From NCBI GenBank assembly GCA_017880945.1, contig JADGRM010000093.1, forward strand, positions 1-8,079: 8,079 bases of DNA, given 5' to 3'. Shown piece by piece: positions 5,836 through 8,079 of the stretch; position 1 is the stretch's first letter, and every line of letters begins with the position of its first letter. Below the pieces are notes generated by a model that was not told the DNA's origin, made no database searches, and worked only from the letters and a program-made list of their open reading frames with translations. The DNA is from Gallionella sp. GTDB lineage: Bacteria > Pseudomonadota > Gammaproteobacteria > Burkholderiales > Gallionellaceae. The position numbers and the translations under genes are program-made.

Positions 5836-6513
5836 CTACTCGGCAGTAACGCCCAGCTCTGCGCACAGCCTGACCACCATCGCCCGCAACTCGCTGACCT
5901 CCGCTTCAAGCTTCGCGACGTTGGCCTTGAGCGCGGCGATCTCACCCACCGTCACATCGCCTGAGGGAATGGCAGATGCCGCTCCGGCGGGCACGTGCGC
6001 GTCGATGACCGGTGCACCGCAGAGCAAATGCATCCAGCGGTTTTCGCGCGAGCCGGGCTGGCGCGGCAGCTCCATCACCAGGCCGCCCGTCGCACGTTCG
6101 GCCAGCTCGACCAGAAAACTCTCTACAGAAGATATGTCCGCGAACTTGTGCAGCCGCTCGCAATTGATGCGCAACTCCCCCGCCGTCTGCGGGCCGCGCA
6201 ACATCAGCATGGCCAGCAAGGCGGTGGATTGCGCGGGGATGTGCAGCACCTTTTCGATGTTGTGCCCGTAACGAGACGCCCTGCCCCCGCTGGTTTCCAC
6301 GATCAGCGACAAGCCCCGCAGGCTATCCAGCGCCGCCTGCACTTCCGATTCGGAAGCCTCGATAACCGGATCGCGGCTGCTCTTCTGGTTGCAACCGGAC
6401 ACCAGCGAATTCAGCGTCAACGGATAACTGTCCGGCACCGTGCGCTGCTTCTCGGCGAGCACGCCAAGGACGCGGGTTTCAAGGAGTGAGAGGATGGGAA
6501 GTGTGGTTGACAT
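5836..6513 (-). CDS. yceH: YceH family protein (DUF480)
   Basis: The 225-residue product matches the YceH/DUF480 family, two winged-helix domains in tandem, known from a Shewanella structure; the molecular role is not established. Landmarks: LETRVLGVLAEKQRTVPDSYPLTLNSLVSGCNQKSSRDPV at 11-50, which is the family signature, DSLRGLSLI and SRYGHNIEKVL in the first half, and LMLRGPQTAGELR with ENRWMHLLCG in the second. A heptad-like tail (LKANVAKLEAEVSELRAMVVRL) predicts a short coiled coil at the C-terminus. The start at ATG 6513 has GGGA about 7 bases upstream. It lies downstream of djlA on the same strand, separated by 160 bases carrying three REP units, so it may or may not share djlA's transcript. 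Confidence 0.92.
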   Translation of the reverse strand: MSTTLPILSLLETRVLGVLAEKQRTVPDSYPLTLNSLVSGCNQKSSRDPVIEASESEVQAALDSLRGLSLIVETSGGRASRYGHNIEKVLHIPAQSTALLAMLMLRGPQTAGELRINCERLHKFADISSVESFLVELAERATGGLVMELPRQPGSRENRWMHLLCGAPVIDAHVPAGAASAIPSGDVTVGEIAALKANVAKLEAEVSELRAMVVRLCAELGVTAE

Positions 6514-6546
6514 CGTTAATCCCGGAAAAAAATAGTTAATCGGTTT

Positions 6547-6568
6547 GTAAGTGCGAATTTATTCGCAC
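6547..6568 (+). repeat. Single variant REP palindrome upstream of yceH
   Basis: GTAAGTGCGAAT-TT-ATTCGCAC forms an 8-bp perfect stem (6551-6558 with 6561-6568). The head GTAAG is one base off the GTAGG head of the other REP units here, and the TT loop with flanking AAT/ATT is like the unit at 3103. It lies only about 34 bases from the yceH start. A short CTACAATT/AATTGTAG inverted repeat (6572-6579 with 6591-6598) links it to the next pair. Confidence 0.65.
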
Positions 6569-6593
6569 GTACTACAATTCCAAAAATATTAAT

Positions 6594-6650
6594 TGTAGGA
6601 GCGGGCCATGCCCGCGAATCTTTTGGTCGCGGGCATGGCCCGCTCCTACA
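6594..6650. repeat. Perfect inverted REP pair (BIME) between djlA and yceH
   Basis: Two 24-base arms (6594-6617 and 6627-6650) are exact reverse complements around a 9-base loop. Each arm starts TGTAGGAGC and holds its own small hairpin GCGGGC-CAT-GCCCGC, followed by GCGA, which is the canonical GTAG-type REP layout. On the minus strand it follows the djlA stop by 23 bases and may protect the mRNA end or attenuate read-through into yceH. No T-tract is present. Confidence 0.9.
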
Positions 6651-6673
6651 CCGGCAAATCCTCCCGCAACCGC

Positions 6674-7447
6674 TCAAATATTCCTGGTTTTCTTGATCAG
6701 GTCATGAGCCAACTGGATCTCTTTTGCCTGTTCGGTTGCCATTGCAATCATGTCTTCCGGCACGCCCTGCCCCATCAATTTGTCCGGGTGATATTGGCTC
6801 ATCAGTTTGCGATAGGCGCGTTTTATCTCATGGTCGCTGCTGTCTTTGGTTACGCCTAACGCTTTATATGCGTCGTCCAATGCGGTGGCTGCGCTGGCTT
6901 GTCCTCCGGCGAAGTGCGATTGATTCAGCACCATATCCAGCATGTGCTTGAACGCGGCCTGGTCAAAGCCAAGACGAGCGGCGATCTCGGTGAGCAATGC
7001 TTCTTCAGCCGGATGGAAATGTCCGTCCGCCAGCGCCATCACGATCAGATAAACCAGCAACACCTGCTTCAGATACCTCGTGTGCCCGCAAACGGCCATG
7101 AATCTTGTGTAAGTTGGCACGATGTCAAACGCCGGATCGGCACCTTGCTTGAACAATTTGATTGCCTGCTCGCGATGCTGCGCAGTCATGTTCAGTTTTT
7201 GCATGAACTGCTCGACATGATCGATCTCGTCCTGGGACACATGCCCGTCGGCCTTGGCCAGCTTGCCCATCGAGATGAACACCGTCTCGAGAAACACGGC
7301 CTGGCGCAGCGCATTCTGCAGCGGGTTAATCGCGCCGGCGCCATACGCCATCATGCGATCGATAAATGACCCGACGAACAGGCCGAGCAGCGCCCCGAAG
7401 AATCCGAAAAAGTAATAACCCGCAATGAAGCCAATGAGCTTGAACAA
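6674..7447 (-). CDS. djlA: Membrane-anchored DnaJ-like co-chaperone DjlA
   Basis: DjlA is an inner membrane J-protein that stimulates DnaK; in E. coli it affects capsule synthesis through the Rcs system. The 257-residue product has the family layout: one N-terminal glycine- and phenylalanine-rich membrane segment (about 5-28), a TerB-like domain about 48-175 with two similar acidic loops (AKADGHVSQDE at 64-74 and ALADGHFHPAEE at 138-149), a short linker, and a C-terminal J domain 191-257 with the HPD triad at 220-222 in YHPDKL. The start is a TTG at 7447, chosen because CTGGAG lies five bases upstream and the membrane segment begins at once. yceH follows on the same strand after the REP cluster. 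Confidence 0.94.
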   Translation of the reverse strand: MFKLIGFIAGYYFFGFFGALLGLFVGSFIDRMMAYGAGAINPLQNALRQAVFLETVFISMGKLAKADGHVSQDEIDHVEQFMQKLNMTAQHREQAIKLFKQGADPAFDIVPTYTRFMAVCGHTRYLKQVLLVYLIVMALADGHFHPAEEALLTEIAARLGFDQAAFKHMLDMVLNQSHFAGGQASAATALDDAYKALGVTKDSSDHEIKRAYRKLMSQYHPDKLMGQGVPEDMIAMATEQAKEIQLAHDLIKKTRNI

Positions 7448-7452
7448 GACAA

Positions 7453-7458
7453 CTCCAG
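7453..7458 (-). promoter_or_regulatory. Ribosome binding site for the TTG start of djlA
   Basis: The minus strand reads CTGGAG, five bases, then TTG TTC AAG CTC. This spacing and match decide the TTG start; no ATG gives the complete membrane segment. Confidence 0.7.
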
Positions 7459-7498
7459 AATGAATATCAGGTGAAAATCAGCCACAACAAAGGCGCGC

Positions 7499-7504
7499 AT
7501 TATA
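7499..7504 (-). promoter_or_regulatory. Candidate -10 box of the djlA promoter
   Basis: The minus strand carries a perfect TATAAT followed by a GC-rich stretch (GCGCGCC), about 50 bases before the djlA start. No TTGACA-like -35 lies at 16-18 bases upstream, so the promoter would be weak or activator-dependent. The GC-rich discriminator is the kind found at stringently controlled promoters; that regulation is inference. Confidence 0.45.
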
Positions 7505-7725
7505 CCTTCGCCGTGGCATGCCGCGCCGCAGCATGTGCCATCCCCCACGGCAAAGCCATGCGTGCAGCCATGAGCCGTTCACTTTCCACTTGCGCGGATA
7601 CCGGGTTATGCACAGCGCAGAACACGCACTCGGGGAGCAGTCTTGCTACGCGAGTTTCACGTTAAGGCTTGGTTTTGCGCCGTAAACCATTACACTCTCA
7701 TCCTCGCGAGGGGCAAAGAGTCACC
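7505..7725. other. Non-coding stretch between djlA promoter and the hairpin array
   Basis: I see no supported gene here; the short open frames look like chance. It holds a 10-base palindrome CCTCGCGAGG (7702-7711) inside a wider imperfect one (CTCTCAT...AAAGAG, 7695-7720) without a T-tract, and one TTATGCACA at 7606-7614 that fits a DnaA box but stands alone. Confidence 0.5.
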
Positions 7726-8079
7726 TGACTGGCGTTGACTGGCGACTTGGCTGGCGTAGTTTGCCAGCTTATAACCAAACACTTTGCCACCGTTCTTTGG
7801 TGGCTTATAAGTAGTGACTTGGCACAGGGTTATCGTGCTTAGTCAATACTTAGTAGTTCCATCAGTGGATTGGCTATAACCAACCACTTGGCAACCGTCC
7901 TCTGGTTGCTTAGTGGGATGGCTAGTTGTTTTACCAGTTGTTTCATCAGTCAGATGGCTATGCAAGGCTGTTGGTAGCCTAGTCGAATGGCTATAACCAA
8001 TGACTTGCCCAGCGTCTTTTGCTGGGTTATAACCAGCCACTTGGTTGTCGTCTTTTGACAACCTAGTGGAATGGCTAGT
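7726..8079. repeat. Array of 36-base hairpin repeats with variable, self-complementary stems
   Basis: Units begin with ACTTG or ACTTT at 7745, 7781, 7817, 7886, 8003 and 8039. Spacing is exactly 36 in three cases; the others are 69 and 117. Hairpins, as left arm / loop / right arm: GCTGGC/GTAGTTT/GCCAGC (7750-7768); GCCACC/GTTCTTT/GGTGGC (7786-7804); GCAC/9 nt/GTGC (7822-7838, decayed); GCAACC/GTCCTCT/GGTTGC (7891-7909); AGGCT/GTTGGT/AGCCT (7965-7980); CCCAGC/GTCTTTT/GCTGGG (8008-8026); GGTTGTC/GTCTTTT/GACAACC (8043-8063). Right arms are followed by TTATAACCA or TAGTGG-ATGGCTA linkers. Two tandem 10-mers (TGACTGGCGT, TGACTGGCGA, 7726-7745) open the array and two related 12-mers lie at 7924-7947. 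It runs off the window edge. No known element fits. Confidence 0.85.
7843..8079 (-). other. Open minus-strand frame through the array, possible 3' end of a repeat protein
   Basis: Read from the edge (first codon ACT at 8079) the frame stays open for 78 codons to TGA at 7845-7843. It gives recurring peptides: SKDDNQVAGYNPA, KDAGQVIGYSHSTRLP and EDGCQVVGYSQST, with SHST, SHLT, SHPT and SQST between them. Unit distances in the array are multiples of 3, so the units keep one frame. The same frame after the stop still shows CQVTTYKPP and KNGGKVFGYKLA. This could be the tail of a protein with 12-residue repeats, now truncated, or a by-product of a 36-base DNA repeat. No ATG, no known domain and no ribosome binding site are visible in the window, so I do not call it a gene. 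Confidence 0.3.

Noticed and set aside
7606..7614. TTATGCACA, a match to the DnaA box consensus, near the repeat array
   Set aside because: A single 9-mer match with no second box, no AT-rich unwinding block and no dnaA or rep gene; chance is enough to explain it.
7471..7665. Small plus-strand frame after djlA
   Set aside because: No ribosome binding site, Ala/Cys/Arg-rich composition and overlap with the djlA promoter suggest a chance frame.
7674..7695. Plus-strand promoter driving transcription of the array (TACACT near 7691)
   Set aside because: The -10 is mediocre and the -35 (TTGGTT) matches only three of six bases.
7726..8079. CRISPR array
   Set aside because: Period 36 invites the idea, but there are no unique spacers: the conserved and variable parts are loop and stem of the same short hairpin, and no cas gene is near.
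7726..8079. Integron attC cassette array
   Set aside because: Variable-stem hairpins and TTATAAC motifs recall attC, but units are only 36 bases, no R'/R'' core pairs with extrahelical bases can be assigned, and no cassette ORFs or integrase are present.

Overview
This window looks like a chromosome segment of a Gram-negative proteobacterium, most likely a betaproteobacterium (Nitrosomonadales-like). That is an inference from the gene set: BolA, YciB, YciI and a periplasmic PpiC-type isomerase in a row; Bcp next to a PIN-PhoH ATPase; TadA next to a small L,D-transpeptidase; DjlA; YceH; and GTAG-type REP palindromes. No plasmid, phage or IS gene is visible. The protein-coding part is ordinary core genome; the unusual part is the right-hand end.

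Layout. (1) 1-1206, minus strand: a compact operon that reads leftward. It holds a possible cysteine-rich small ORF, tadA (tRNA A34 deaminase), an L,D-transpeptidase and the start of a GNAT acetyltransferase. Stops and starts overlap by 4 bases at two junctions. (2) 1193-3091, plus: bcp (thiol peroxidase) and a PIN-PhoH protein. (3) 3103-3163: an inverted pair of REP palindromes. (4) 3221-5734, plus: msrB, yciB, yciI, bolA and a parvulin-type peptidyl-prolyl isomerase, closed by a strong bidirectional terminator at 5753-5785. A second family of dispersed palindromes lies between yciB and yciI. (5) 5836-7447, minus: djlA then yceH, converging on the same terminator, with three REP palindromes between them. 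(6) 7448-8079: no convincing complete gene; it holds the djlA promoter region and then a remarkable repeat array.

The array (about 7726 to the window edge) is the best candidate for something undescribed. It is made of short hairpins. Four units, plus one partly decayed one, start with ACTTG or ACTTT and fall in two blocks at exact 36-base spacing. Five hairpins have perfect 6-7 bp stems around a 7-nt loop close to GTCTTTT. The loop and linkers are conserved while the stem sequence changes from unit to unit with both arms changing together. The linkers contain a second palindrome centred on CTATAA or TTATAA, which also shows paired changes. The distances between the ACTTG/ACTTT unit starts are multiples of 3 and the minus strand is open from the edge to 7843 with a recurring QVxGY peptide, so a coding origin cannot be excluded.

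Functionally, bcp and msrB deal with peroxide and oxidised methionine; the isomerase, YciB and the L,D-transpeptidase act on or near the envelope; DjlA is a membrane-anchored DnaK partner; BolA works with monothiol glutaredoxins in Fe-S handling. These are housekeeping and stress functions rather than one dedicated pathway.
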